Below, in pieces: positions 8,316 to 15,742 of a DNA stretch of 64,000 nucleotides; positions within the stretch are counted from its first letter, which is position 1, and every line of letters starts with the position of its first letter. This DNA is from Shouchella patagoniensis. GTDB lineage: Bacteria; Bacillota; Bacilli; Bacillales; Bacillaceae_D. The DNA lies in assembly GCF_002019705.1 (NCBI RefSeq), contig NZ_KV917377.1, positions 62,001-126,000 of the forward strand, written 5' to 3'. The position numbers were made by a program, and so were the translations under genes. Under the pieces are notes generated by a model, which ran no database searches, was not told the origin of the DNA, and saw nothing but the letters and a program-made list of their open reading frames with translations.

Positions 8316-9365
8316 ATGGTGAATGTAAATGTTCAAGCAACAACAGCCCTATTAAAAAAATTAGTTGAAATACCAAGTCCGTCAGGTTTTACCCATGATG
8401 TCATTGATTTTGTAGAATCTGACTTAAATAAAGCCGGTATTCAAACAATGAAAACACATAAAGGTGCTTTACTTGCGACGATTGAAGGAAAGGATAACGT
8501 GAAGCAAAGAATGTTAACTGCCCACGTTGACACACTCGGCGCAATTACAAAAGAAATTAAAGCAAATGGACGCCTTAAAATTGATTTAATAGGTGGGTTT
8601 GCTTTCAATTCAATTGAAGGCGAATACGTTGACATTCACAAAGCGGATGGAACTTCAATTAGTGGCACAATCGTTATGCACCAATCCTCGGTTCATGTGT
8701 ACAAAGACGCAAAAACGGCGGAGAGAAACCAACAAAATATTGAAGTGCGTATTGATGCTCCTGTAACATCAGCAAAAGAGACACGTGATCTTGGGATCGA
8801 AGTCGGCGATTTTATTAGTTTTGCACCTCGGTTTGAACACACTGAAGGTGGATTTATTAAATCTCGCCATCTTGATGATAAAGCCAGCGTGGCGCTTGTA
8901 CTCCAATTGTTTAAACAACTCATTGCAGATGGAATAACTCCAGCCCACACAACACATGTGTTAATATCTAATAATGAGGAAATTGGTTATGGAGGCAATG
9001 CCAATATACCAAAAGATGTTGTCGAATATCTTGCAGTCGATATGGGGGCAATAGGTGATGGCCAACAGTCAGATGAATATACGGTCTCAATTTGTGTGAA
9101 AGATGCGAGTGGTCCTTATCACTATGGTTTGCGAAATCATCTAATTGATTTGTGTAAACAAAATCAGATTCCATATAAAGTTGATATTTATCCGTATTAT
9201 GGTTCCGATGCTTCTGCTGCCATTAAAGCAGGTCATGATATTGTTCACGGACTCATAGGTCCAGGAATTGAAGGTTCTCATTCAATGGAACGCACGCATG
9301 AGTCTTCACTTGAAGCAACATACCATTTGCTTAAAACATACATGCTATCAGAGATGAAGCATTAA
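8316..9365 (+). CDS. M42-family metallo-aminopeptidase (glutamyl aminopeptidase/YsdC type)
   Basis: This 349-residue cytosolic protein belongs to the M42 peptidases, large self-assembling di-metal aminopeptidases that trim peptides. Metal ligands and catalytic residues are in place: TAHVDTLG (His70, Asp72), LDDKAS, the catalytic pair in NNEEIG, AVDMG and a late HSMERTH. The ATG at 8316 is preferred over an in-frame GTG nine bases earlier because AAGAAGGTGAT lies 10 bases before the ATG and directly abuts the GTG. It is a single gene between its own promoter and a terminator. Bacillus genomes carry several paralogues, so no symbol is given. Confidence 0.92.
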   Translation: MVNVNVQATTALLKKLVEIPSPSGFTHDVIDFVESDLNKAGIQTMKTHKGALLATIEGKDNVKQRMLTAHVDTLGAITKEIKANGRLKIDLIGGFAFNSIEGEYVDIHKADGTSISGTIVMHQSSVHVYKDAKTAERNQQNIEVRIDAPVTSAKETRDLGIEVGDFISFAPRFEHTEGGFIKSRHLDDKASVALVLQLFKQLIADGITPAHTTHVLISNNEEIGYGGNANIPKDVVEYLAVDMGAIGDGQQSDEYTVSICVKDASGPYHYGLRNHLIDLCKQNQIPYKVDIYPYYGSDASAAIKAGHDIVHGLIGPGIEGSHSMERTHESSLEATYHLLKTYMLSEMKH

Positions 9366-9392
9366 AAAAGCTGCCCTTAGAAGGCAGCTTTT
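9366..9392. terminator. Bidirectional terminator between the M42 peptidase gene and dps
   Basis: AAAAGCTGCC pairs with GGCAGCTTTT, with A and T runs at the two sides, so it serves both converging genes. Confidence 0.9.
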
Positions 9393-9400
9393 TCTATAAA

Positions 9401-9862
9401 CTATGAGCGTACATCAGACGTTTCTTTTGTGTAAGCATTGAGCATCCAAGTATGCTTTTCGATTGTTTCTTTTAGTCCGATTAGCATGTCCTCTGTCGCA
9501 TCATCTTCAAGTGAACCGCAAACATCAATCCCAGACTTAAGTTCGCGAGCGATCGTTTCATAATCGCGAACGAGATCACTGACCATCTCATCAGGAGACA
9601 ATGTTTTGTCACCTTCTTTTATAATGGAATGTTGTAAGTATTCATCCATTGTTGCAACTGGGTGGCCTTTAATTGCTAATAGTCGTTCTGCAAGCTCATC
9701 GACTGTCTCCCCAGCTTCATTATAAAGTTCTTCGAATTTCTCATGTAAAGTAAAAAAATGTGGTCCCTTTACGTACCAATGATAATTGTGGAGTTTTACA
9801 TACAGAACACTCCACGTTGCAACTTGTTTGTTTAATACGGTTTGAATTTTTTCTTGTGCCAT
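9401..9862 (-). CDS. dps: Dps-family ferritin-like DNA protection protein
   Basis: This 153-residue protein has the Dps pattern of a four-helix bundle with the inter-subunit ferroxidase site: [19 protein letters not shown] carries the His residues, followed by the Asp/Glu in [10 protein letters not shown]. Dps dodecamers oxidise and store iron using peroxide and protect DNA during stress. A perfect sigma-B promoter lies upstream on the same strand, which matches sigma-B control of dps in B. subtilis rather than the PerR-controlled mrgA paralogue; I saw no Per box. The ribosome binding site is GGGAGGA. Confidence 0.93.
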   Translation of the reverse strand: MAQEKIQTVLNKQVATWSVLYVKLHNYHWYVKGPHFFTLHEKFEELYNEAGETVDELAERLLAIKGHPVATMDEYLQHSIIKEGDKTLSPDEMVSDLVRDYETIARELKSGIDVCGSLEDDATEDMLIGLKETIEKHTWMLNAYTKETSDVRS

Positions 9863-9897
9863 GGTGTATTCCTCCCTAACTGGTTACTACTGTTACT

Positions 9898-9922
9898 ATA
9901 CCCCTTCATGTTCATCTTAAAC
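9898..9922 (-). promoter_or_regulatory. Sigma-B (general stress) promoter of dps
   Basis: On the minus strand GTTTAA (9922-9917) and GGGTAT (9903-9898) match the sigma-B consensus exactly, with a 13-base spacer. Confidence 0.82.
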
Positions 9923-9927
9923 CAAGT

Positions 9928-10467
9928 TTATGACTGCATCTTTATCTTGAATTCTCCGCCATGGACATGACAGAACATTTTCCCGGCAGCTTGAAGTAGT
10001 TCAAGACCATTTTGAATGTCGAAGTTTTTTGGGAAGAAGAAAATATGGACCCCTTCTGATGTGGACATGTTTGTTTGTGTACGAGTAGCAAATTCATTTG
10101 GAGAGGCAATCTTTCCCGTTTGATCATAAACATGATCGTTTTCAAAGGTAAGAGGAAGATTTACTTGTTTTAAATCATGGAATGTAATAGGGACTTTATA
10201 TTCCATCATAAAAAAACGACATAAATCAATTGCAGAGTTAACCGGTTGAAAGTAACGTTCCTCTTTAATGGCGGTAAGAATCTGTTTATGGTGTAGCTCA
10301 TGTTTAGAGTTTGACGGATTGTAATGATCTTGTTGAACAAAGTCATCTAAAGGCTGATCCAGTAAGTCAAAATGAAGCAGCTCTTGAAAAAATTGCAAAC
10401 GCCCTTTTAACATTTGTGATGATTCGCTAATTTCGATATGATGAGTATAAAGTAAACCAAGTGGCAT
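9928..10467 (-). CDS. Uncharacterised protein, possibly a solo B3/4-type (PheRS-beta-like) domain
   Basis: This 179-residue soluble protein is not firmly recognised. From about residue 75 the run VNSAIDLCRFFMMEYKVPI, then FHDLKQVNLPLTF and a C-terminal helix ending GKMFCHVHGGEF, resemble in order and spacing the B3/4 domain found in phenylalanyl-tRNA synthetase beta chains and in free-standing tRNA-editing-like proteins. The ATG at 10467 is preferred to one 21 bases upstream because AAGGAGG lies five bases before it. The gene is divergent from queG, a tRNA modification gene, with only a short shared promoter region. Function is open. Confidence 0.6.
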   Translation of the reverse strand: MPLGLLYTHHIEISESSQMLKGRLQFFQELLHFDLLDQPLDDFVQQDHYNPSNSKHELHHKQILTAIKEERYFQPVNSAIDLCRFFMMEYKVPITFHDLKQVNLPLTFENDHVYDQTGKIASPNEFATRTQTNMSTSEGVHIFFFPKNFDIQNGLELLQAAGKMFCHVHGGEFKIKMQS

Positions 10468-10558
10468 AGTAGCCTCCTTAAGAATCATTTTGCATTCTTA
10501 TTATGGCTATTTGGCTAATGGAAATCAACAATGTGGTTTTAGAAAAGGTGATAAAGGC

Positions 10559-11704
10559 ATGAATTATGCCGAGTTAAAGGAAGAGTTGCTTGAGTATAGT
10601 AAAGAAGTGGGCATTGATAAATTAGGAATTGCTTCAGCAGATCCGTTTTTATCATTAAAAGATAGGCTGGTAGCTCAACAAGAAAAGGGGTACGCTTCTG
10701 GCTTTGAACACCCAAATATAGAGGAACGGATTGATCCTAATAAAAGCCTTCCTGAAGTTCGGACAATTATTTCCATTGCGGTTGCTTATCCATCTCGTAT
10801 GATAAATGCGCCTAAAAGTGAACCGGGTAAACGAAGAGGAATGTTTTCAAGGTCGTCATGGGGAGTAGATTACCATACTGCATTAAATAAGCGATTATCA
10901 AAAATTGAAGAGTTCTTAACAGAGAAGTGTGGACCCCAAGCAACGGTTCGCATGGTCGATACTGGGGCTTTATCAGATCGAGCCGTGGCGGAGCGAGCAG
11001 GAATTGGGTGGAGCGCTAAAAATACGTTCATTATTACGCCTGAACAAGGCAGTTACGTGTTTTTAGGTAATCTACTCACAACGATCCCATTTCCAACAGA
11101 TGAACCACTTGAAGATTTATGCGGTACTTGCACGAAGTGTCTTGATGCTTGCCCGACCGGTGCTCTTGTTGAGCCAGGAGTGTTAAATGCGCAAGCGTGT
11201 CTTTCATACCAAACGCAAACAAAGGACTTTATGCCAGACGAATACCGAGAAAAAATCGGAAATCATTTATATGGATGGGACACCTGTCAGCTTGTTTGCC
11301 CATATAATAAAAAAATAGATAGTCATCGACATGAGGACATGGAGCCGGATAATGAGAAAGCAAAACCATTGCTCCTTCCGCTTTTGTCGATGAGTAACAA
11401 AGAATTTAAAGCAGAGTTTGGCCATATGGCAGGTTCATGGAGAGGGAAAAAGCCAATTCAGCGTAATGCAATCATTGCACTTGCTCACTTTAAAGAAGAG
11501 AGTGCGTTACCAAAGCTCTTTGAACTGTTACAAAAAGATCCTCGTCCTGTTATTCGAGGAACGGCGGCGTGGGCTATCGGAAAGATAGGCACGACTGAAA
11601 AAGAGGAAAAAGTCCTGTTAAGAGCGAAAGAAAAAGAAGCAGATCAATTGGTGTTGGATGAAATCACAAAAGGTCTTCTGCTGCTTAAAAACAGCAGAAT
11701 TTAA
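10559..11704 (+). CDS. queG: Epoxyqueuosine reductase QueG
   Basis: This 381-residue protein catalyses the last step of queuosine synthesis in tRNA, reduction of epoxyqueuosine to queuosine, using cobalamin and two [4Fe-4S] clusters. The ferredoxin-like cluster motifs are visible as CGTCTKCLDACPTGAL near residue 190 and CQLVCPYNKK near 244, after the N-terminal domain (VDTGALSDRAVAERAG). The C-terminus has HEAT-like repeats around PVIRGTAAWAIGKIG. The ATG at 10559 follows AAAAGGTGAT; an upstream in-frame start would add 23 residues of unconserved sequence. Length matches B. subtilis QueG (YhbA). The next gene, ogt, follows after 23 bases. Confidence 0.95.
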   Translation: MNYAELKEELLEYSKEVGIDKLGIASADPFLSLKDRLVAQQEKGYASGFEHPNIEERIDPNKSLPEVRTIISIAVAYPSRMINAPKSEPGKRRGMFSRSSWGVDYHTALNKRLSKIEEFLTEKCGPQATVRMVDTGALSDRAVAERAGIGWSAKNTFIITPEQGSYVFLGNLLTTIPFPTDEPLEDLCGTCTKCLDACPTGALVEPGVLNAQACLSYQTQTKDFMPDEYREKIGNHLYGWDTCQLVCPYNKKIDSHRHEDMEPDNEKAKPLLLPLLSMSNKEFKAEFGHMAGSWRGKKPIQRNAIIALAHFKEESALPKLFELLQKDPRPVIRGTAAWAIGKIGTTEKEEKVLLRAKEKEADQLVLDEITKGLLLLKNSRI

Positions 11705-11727
11705 TAAATAGAGGAAGAGGGGAAAGC

Positions 11728-12252
11728 ATGAGTTCGTTAACACGATTTTATGTAAAGGAAATGGAAACCCCGATCGGGTTGTTGACAATCCTCGCAACGG
11801 GCATTGGTGTGTGCCAAGTTCATTTTGGGAAACTTAAAAAAGCACATGTAACGGCAAAGCTTGCTAAATCAGGCATCCGACCAGAATGGATTCTTTTAGA
11901 GGAAGGTGAGGACCTAGACGTATGTGAGCAGCTATTAGAATACTTTAATGGAAAACGAATTGCATTTAATGTTGAAATGGACTTAATAGGGACTCCTTTC
12001 CAACGAAAGGTATGGGATGAACTTAGAAAGATTGGATACGGAGAAACAAGAACGTATAAAGATATCGCTTTAGCGATTGGCGCACCGAAAGCTGTCCGTG
12101 CAGTGGGAGGAGCAAACAATCAAAACCCATTGCCGATTCTAATTCCTTGTCACCGGGTTATTGGTTCTAATGGAGCAATGGTTGGCTACGGAGGCGGTTT
12201 AACGAATAAGGAGATTCTGTTAAATCTAGAATCAGCAGTAAAGATATCATAG
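11728..12252 (+). CDS. ogt: Methylated-DNA--protein-cysteine S-methyltransferase
   Basis: This 174-residue DNA repair protein removes O6-alkyl groups from guanine by irreversible transfer to its own cysteine. The active-site motif IPCHRVIG has Cys141, preceded by the helix-turn-helix with the arginine finger region (APKAVRAVGGANNQNP). It has no Ada N-terminal regulatory domain, so it is of the Ogt/AdaB type. GGAAGAGGGG lies before the ATG. It is probably co-transcribed with queG and followed by a strong terminator. Confidence 0.94.
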   Translation: MSSLTRFYVKEMETPIGLLTILATGIGVCQVHFGKLKKAHVTAKLAKSGIRPEWILLEEGEDLDVCEQLLEYFNGKRIAFNVEMDLIGTPFQRKVWDELRKIGYGETRTYKDIALAIGAPKAVRAVGGANNQNPLPILIPCHRVIGSNGAMVGYGGGLTNKEILLNLESAVKIS

Positions 12253-12256
12253 AAGA

Positions 12257-12294
12257 AGCCTGGCGGTAATTATGCACACTGCCAGGCTTTTTTT
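12257..12294. terminator. Terminator after ogt, reaching into the end of the converging GNAT gene
   Basis: AGCCTGGC pairs with GCCAGGCT over a 16-base loop with further partial pairing, followed by seven T. The stop codon of the minus-strand gene lies inside the structure. Confidence 0.85.
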
Positions 12295-12734
12295 GTATTG
12301 GTAAGGATTTTTTTTAATTGGTAAAGGGAAGTTGCTTCATTGTAATGAGTAATCGTGTAATTTTGTTGCAAATAATAACTGCAATTAGAAAAGCGGGATT
12401 CGCAGTATAATTCTTTAATGCCTTCCTCAATTGCACATGCTTCGAGTTGTTGCAGTAATTTTTTGCTAATTCCTTTGCCTTGATATTGAGAATCCACACA
12501 TAAACGATGAAAATGACAAGCATCATTTATAAATTGATACATACACACACCAACTACATGTCCATTTGAAACATAAAGAAATGCATGAAAAGTTGTCGAC
12601 AGTTTCTTCTCTAATGAAGCCGTTGTTTCGGTAAGTGCGGAAGCAGGGACATTTGCTTTTTCGTATTTTTTAAAAGATTGTTGAATCATTATATAAAGCT
12701 CATGCGCATCAGCGGCAGTTGCGGGGCGTATCAT
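12270..12734 (-). CDS. GNAT-family N-acetyltransferase
   Basis: This 154-residue single-domain acetyltransferase begins with the usual IRPATAADAHELY strand-helix. It has the acetyl-CoA binding motif A as LCVDSQYQGKGISKKLL near residues 91-107 (the R/QxxGxG/A pattern is QYQGKG). The substrate is unknown. The start ATG is preceded by AAGGAGGCTTTC. The 3' end overlaps the ogt terminator. Confidence 0.88.
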   Translation of the reverse strand: MIRPATAADAHELYIMIQQSFKKYEKANVPASALTETTASLEKKLSTTFHAFLYVSNGHVVGVCMYQFINDACHFHRLCVDSQYQGKGISKKLLQQLEACAIEEGIKELYCESRFSNCSYYLQQNYTITHYNEATSLYQLKKILTNTKKAWQCA

Positions 12735-12825
12735 GTTAGAAAGCCTCCTTGATTCGTTTTGATTAATTATACATCTTATTTAATTTTTATTCAATAATTT
12801 ATATGTTGATTGGAAGGAGAAGCAA

Positions 12826-13716
12826 ATGAAAAGAAAATTAATTGAAGCACTTCATGAGAATATCCGATTAATGAATATTAGCTATCTTAACGGAGATCCG
12901 ACGATGTTTGAAGAGGTTGAAGCAGGTGCAGTGCTATTAGAAAAAAAAGAATTAGCAAAGCGAGATGCAAACATTGTTAGCTCTCAAATTTCGGGAGATA
13001 TTATTTCGATTGCAACTTATGAACAAATGACCCAAATTGATTATGTGATGTTGTTAGAACGATTAATTACTCAAGAAGATAGTAGTTATGTAGAAGAACG
13101 AGTTGTTCGGCGAAGAGCTGTTTTTGTTAAAAATAAGTTACAGAAAGATGTTCGATTGATTAAAACGCAAGTGCCGGACAAGGAAGAGGAAGTAAAAAAG
13201 AATCCAATGCTCGTTTCGTCTGCACGTGGCGAATATGATCGAAGGAGTGCAGTGCGTTATGCAGAAAGGTGGTGGAATGACTATAATCCTAATTTCAAAC
13301 AATTTGAAGATAATTGCACCAACTTTGTATCACAATGTTTACTAGCTGGTGGAGCGCCCATGACGAGTAAATCAAGTAAACAAAGAGGGTGGTGGTATGA
13401 AAATAACAAATCAATGAGTTTAAGTTGGTCTGTTGCTCATTCTTTAAGGTGGTATTTAAGCGGAGCAAGAACTGGATTAAGGGGAGAAGAGAAATACCGG
13501 GCAAGCGATTTAATACCTGGTGATATCATTTGTTATGATTTTAATGGTTCTGGTAAATGGGATCATAATGCAATTGTCGTGGCAAAAGATAGGCACAATG
13601 AGCCCTTAGTAAATGCACAAACAGTTAATAGCCGGTTGCGTTATTGGACTTATCAGAACTCCCCAGCATATACACCGGATATTCAGTATAAATTTTTTAG
13701 AATTGTTACTGATTAG
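12826..13716 (+). CDS. Putative amidase with C-terminal amidase_6 (papain-like) domain, YhbB-like
   Basis: This 296-residue protein has a C-terminal amidase_6-type domain from about residue 135: DNCTNFVSQ with the catalytic Cys164, and WDHNAIVV with His247. Proteins of this family are predicted to cut peptide bonds, possibly in cell-wall material. The N-terminal 130 residues are charged and unrecognised, and there is no signal peptide, so export would need another route or the enzyme acts inside the cell. Placement between queG and trmL matches B. subtilis yhbB. A clear GGAAGGAGAAG precedes the ATG. Confidence 0.85.
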   Translation: MKRKLIEALHENIRLMNISYLNGDPTMFEEVEAGAVLLEKKELAKRDANIVSSQISGDIISIATYEQMTQIDYVMLLERLITQEDSSYVEERVVRRRAVFVKNKLQKDVRLIKTQVPDKEEEVKKNPMLVSSARGEYDRRSAVRYAERWWNDYNPNFKQFEDNCTNFVSQCLLAGGAPMTSKSSKQRGWWYENNKSMSLSWSVAHSLRWYLSGARTGLRGEEKYRASDLIPGDIICYDFNGSGKWDHNAIVVAKDRHNEPLVNAQTVNSRLRYWTYQNSPAYTPDIQYKFFRIVTD

Positions 13717-13717
13717 A

Positions 13718-13748
13718 CCCAATAAGCAAAAAGCTTATTGGGCTTTTT
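13718..13748 (+). terminator. Terminator after the amidase gene
   Basis: CCCAATAAGC pairs with GCTTATTGGG around a five-A loop, followed by a T-run. Confidence 0.9.
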
Positions 13749-13823
13749 GTAGTGTAGCCTTTTGACCATGTTTAAAGCAGTCTTATGGTATAGTAATACG
13801 TGCATTAAATGGAGGTGCTCTAA

Positions 13824-13988
13824 ATGAATGTTGCTTTCATCGCAAACCTTTTTTTGATCGGAGCTTTATTAATGTCTTTTGTTGCTGCATTTACTAGAGG
13901 CACTAATTTATTTCTTATTGGAATCGTGACATTCACCCTTATGTCAGTTGTATGTTTTCTTATAAATAAAAAAAGAGATAGCTGTTAA
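13824..13988 (+). CDS. Small membrane protein, 54 residues, two membrane segments
   Basis: GGAGGTG lies six bases before an ATG that opens a 54-codon frame. The product is almost wholly hydrophobic with two predicted membrane helices (about residues 3-23 and 28-47), a short polar turn (TRGTN) and a basic tail (NKKRDSC). An extended -10 element (TG-N-TATAGT, 13786-13794) lies 30 bases before the start. Codon use, ribosome binding site and promoter make it a believable gene; the family is not recognised. Confidence 0.72.
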   Translation: MNVAFIANLFLIGALLMSFVAAFTRGTNLFLIGIVTFTLMSVVCFLINKKRDSC

Positions 13989-14057
13989 GGTAAACTAGGA
14001 AAAAAAGAGTAATAGTGCTATAATGACGTTATTTTAAATGATTATATGAGGTGTATC

Positions 14058-14531
14058 ATGAGTTTACATATTGTTTTATATCAACCAGAAATACCAGCAA
14101 ATACAGGAAATATTGCACGAACTTGTGCAGGAACAAATACAACGCTCCACTTGGTTCGACCACTTGGCTTCTCGACAGATGATAAAATGTTGAAGCGAGC
14201 GGGGTGTGATTATTGGCCAAGTGTGAATATTCAATACTACGATAGTCTTGATGAGGTTTTTGAGAAGCATAAACAAGGGGAATTTTTCTTTATTGAAACA
14301 ATTGGAACAGCAAACTATTCAGACTTTGATTATTCGAATGTAGACCAGGATTATTTTTTTGTGTTTGGAAAAGAAACAACAGGGTTGCCTCAAGATGTGG
14401 TTGAAGCTCATGCAGATCATTGTCTGCGTATCCCACAGACAAATGCCATTCGATCCTTGAACTTGTCAAACACTGCAGCAATTGTAATCTACGAAGCATT
14501 AAGGCAACGCCAATTCCCAGCTCTAACATAA
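14058..14531 (+). CDS. trmL: tRNA (cytidine(34)/cmnm5-uridine(34)-2'-O)-methyltransferase TrmL
   Basis: This 157-residue SPOUT-family enzyme (formerly CspR/YibK) methylates the ribose at wobble position 34 of tRNA-Leu isoacceptors. It has the family's N-terminal HIVLYQPEIPANTGNIARTC and the C-terminal trefoil-knot segments VFGKETTGLPQDV and LRIPQ..IRSLNLSNTAAIVIYE. The ATG at 14058 is chosen because GAGGTG lies in front of it; the ATG 12 bases upstream overlaps that site. A TATAAT lies near 14020. Confidence 0.96.
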   Translation: MSLHIVLYQPEIPANTGNIARTCAGTNTTLHLVRPLGFSTDDKMLKRAGCDYWPSVNIQYYDSLDEVFEKHKQGEFFFIETIGTANYSDFDYSNVDQDYFFVFGKETTGLPQDVVEAHADHCLRIPQTNAIRSLNLSNTAAIVIYEALRQRQFPALT

Positions 14532-14552
14532 AAAAGCCGCAATTATAGCGGC
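14530..14552 (-). terminator. Terminator of the leftward YufK-like gene
   Basis: On the minus strand GCCGC pairs with GCGGC around a seven-base loop and is followed by TTTTTT. The gene's stop codon lies within the loop. Confidence 0.75.
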
Positions 14553-15100
14553 AAGCTGGCAACAAACGTATTATAGAGACGGAATATAAAGTAGATAATG
14601 GTAAATAAGAACGCTGCCCAAAACAACAGTTGAAAACAAACAAAACCAATCAACCCTGGAATTGAAAGGGATTCCGCTATCCGATAAATGACAACTAATA
14701 AATATGCGAACGAGGCTGCAATAAATAGGATAACAATAATGAGAAGAAACCGATTGGTAATAAGGGATAGGATGCTTGCCCCAAAATAAATCCAGGCACC
14801 TCCATGCATCTTCTGCCAAAGCGCACCTTCGCCATCATTTGAGAAAAATAAAAGTGACAGAGAATTGATTGTATCTGCTAGTAACTTTAAGGCGGAAAAA
14901 ATCATAAAGAAAAGAAGCAGGAGTACGACAATAAGGGCTAAGCGAATTTCATTTTCTGACAAAATTTGAGTCATGCCTGTTAAGATTCCATTGTCTTCGA
15001 GCCAACTCAAAGCAAATCTTTGTCCAAATAGGCTAAGGGAAAAACTGAAAAGTAAAATGCTTATAAGTGGGAGATGTCCCGTTAAATACTGATTTTTCAT
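14543..15100 (-). CDS. Polytopic membrane protein, DUF5366/YufK-like
   Basis: This 185-residue protein has about five hydrophobic segments and a central cytosolic loop (NDGEGALWQKMHGGAW). It resembles the small Bacillus membrane family DUF5366 typified by YufK, whose function is unknown; that assignment is from memory of the family and is moderate only. AGGAGAAG precedes the ATG. It is transcribed against trmL. Confidence 0.72.
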   Translation of the reverse strand: MKNQYLTGHLPLISILLFSFSLSLFGQRFALSWLEDNGILTGMTQILSENEIRLALIVVLLLLFFMIFSALKLLADTINSLSLLFFSNDGEGALWQKMHGGAWIYFGASILSLITNRFLLIIVILFIAASFAYLLVVIYRIAESLSIPGLIGFVCFQLLFWAAFLFTIIYFIFRLYNTFVASLPL

Positions 15101-15142
15101 CTTCTTCTCCTATGTACTATAGTGCTTTTTGCTAGTTTTTAC

Positions 15143-15457
15143 TTATTTATTGGGATAGCTGTGAACGACTTCATAAGCATGAAGCTCATTTCCCGTTGCT
15201 GCTGGTTTTTGGTCAGTTGTTTTCTTATTTCCGTGAGCACGACCAAAGGCATCACTTGATAACCAATTCTCATAATCTTGTTTTGAAGCCCACTTCGTAT
15301 AAACGACTTGTTTTTTTGATTCATCGACGTTTGAAAGAAACATAAATTCGATGCATCCAGGTACATTAGCCATGTTATCAGCCGCTTTTTCAAAGCGAGC
15401 GTTAAGATCACTTTTACGTTCAGCTGGTACATGCAATTCATTCATAACAATATACAT
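15143..15457 (-). CDS. Antibiotic-biosynthesis-monooxygenase (ABM) fold protein, HmoA-like
   Basis: This 104-residue protein is a dimeric alpha-beta ABM-fold protein: MYIVMNELHVPAE, then PGCIEFMFLSN, VVYTKWASKQDYENWLSSDAF and a C-terminal YEVVHSY strand. Close relatives in Bacillus (HmoA, HmoB) degrade haem to release iron. The conserved Asn in MNELHV and Trp in YTKWAS, which such enzymes use, are present. The ATG at 15457 was chosen because AAAGGGG lies in front of it; a longer upstream frame has no ribosome binding site. No Fur box was seen, so iron control is not shown. Confidence 0.82.
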   Translation of the reverse strand: MYIVMNELHVPAERKSDLNARFEKAADNMANVPGCIEFMFLSNVDESKKQVVYTKWASKQDYENWLSSDAFGRAHGNKKTTDQKPAATGNELHAYEVVHSYPNK

Positions 15458-15544
15458 ACTAAAACCCCTTTTATGATTTATAGTCAATAGTAGCGAAACG
15501 ATGGTTGATTCATGAAACCGTTTCATAAAATTGTTCGTAATACC

Positions 15545-15573
15545 TTTTCAAGCTAGCTATGATTGGATATAAT
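15545..15573 (+). promoter_or_regulatory. Sigma-A promoter of the 29-codon gene
   Basis: TTTTCA and a perfect TATAAT are spaced by 17 bases and lie about 40 bases before a GTG with a strong ribosome binding site. Confidence 0.6.
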
Positions 15574-15612
15574 AGTACAGAACGGTCACGCCCGTGCAAG
15601 GAGGAGTTTAAA

Positions 15613-15702
15613 GTGAGAACGTTTTTAATGATGAGTGTCTGCGTCGTCTTTTTGATCTCCATTTTTGCCGGAGGCTATGAGGACAACCCTCATAAACGAT
15701 AA
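15613..15702 (+). CDS. Tiny membrane peptide, 29 residues
   Basis: AAGGAGGAG sits seven bases before a GTG that opens a 29-codon frame. The product has one hydrophobic segment (about residues 4-20) and a charged tail (GGYEDNPHKR). It has its own promoter and is followed 12 bases later by a hairpin terminator, so promoter, ribosome binding site, frame and terminator form a complete small unit. The family is not recognised. It is close to and converges on the class A PBP gene. Confidence 0.6.
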   Translation: MRTFLMMSVCVVFLISIFAGGYEDNPHKR

Positions 15703-15714
15703 AGGCAGTAAGAG

Positions 15715-15737
15715 AAAACCGGGAAACCGGTTTTTTT
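15715..15737. terminator. Terminator between the tiny gene and the class A PBP gene
   Basis: AAAACCGG pairs with CCGGTTTT around GAAA, with a T-run to the right and A residues to the left, so it can serve both directions. Confidence 0.85.
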
Positions 15738-15742
15738 GTTAT

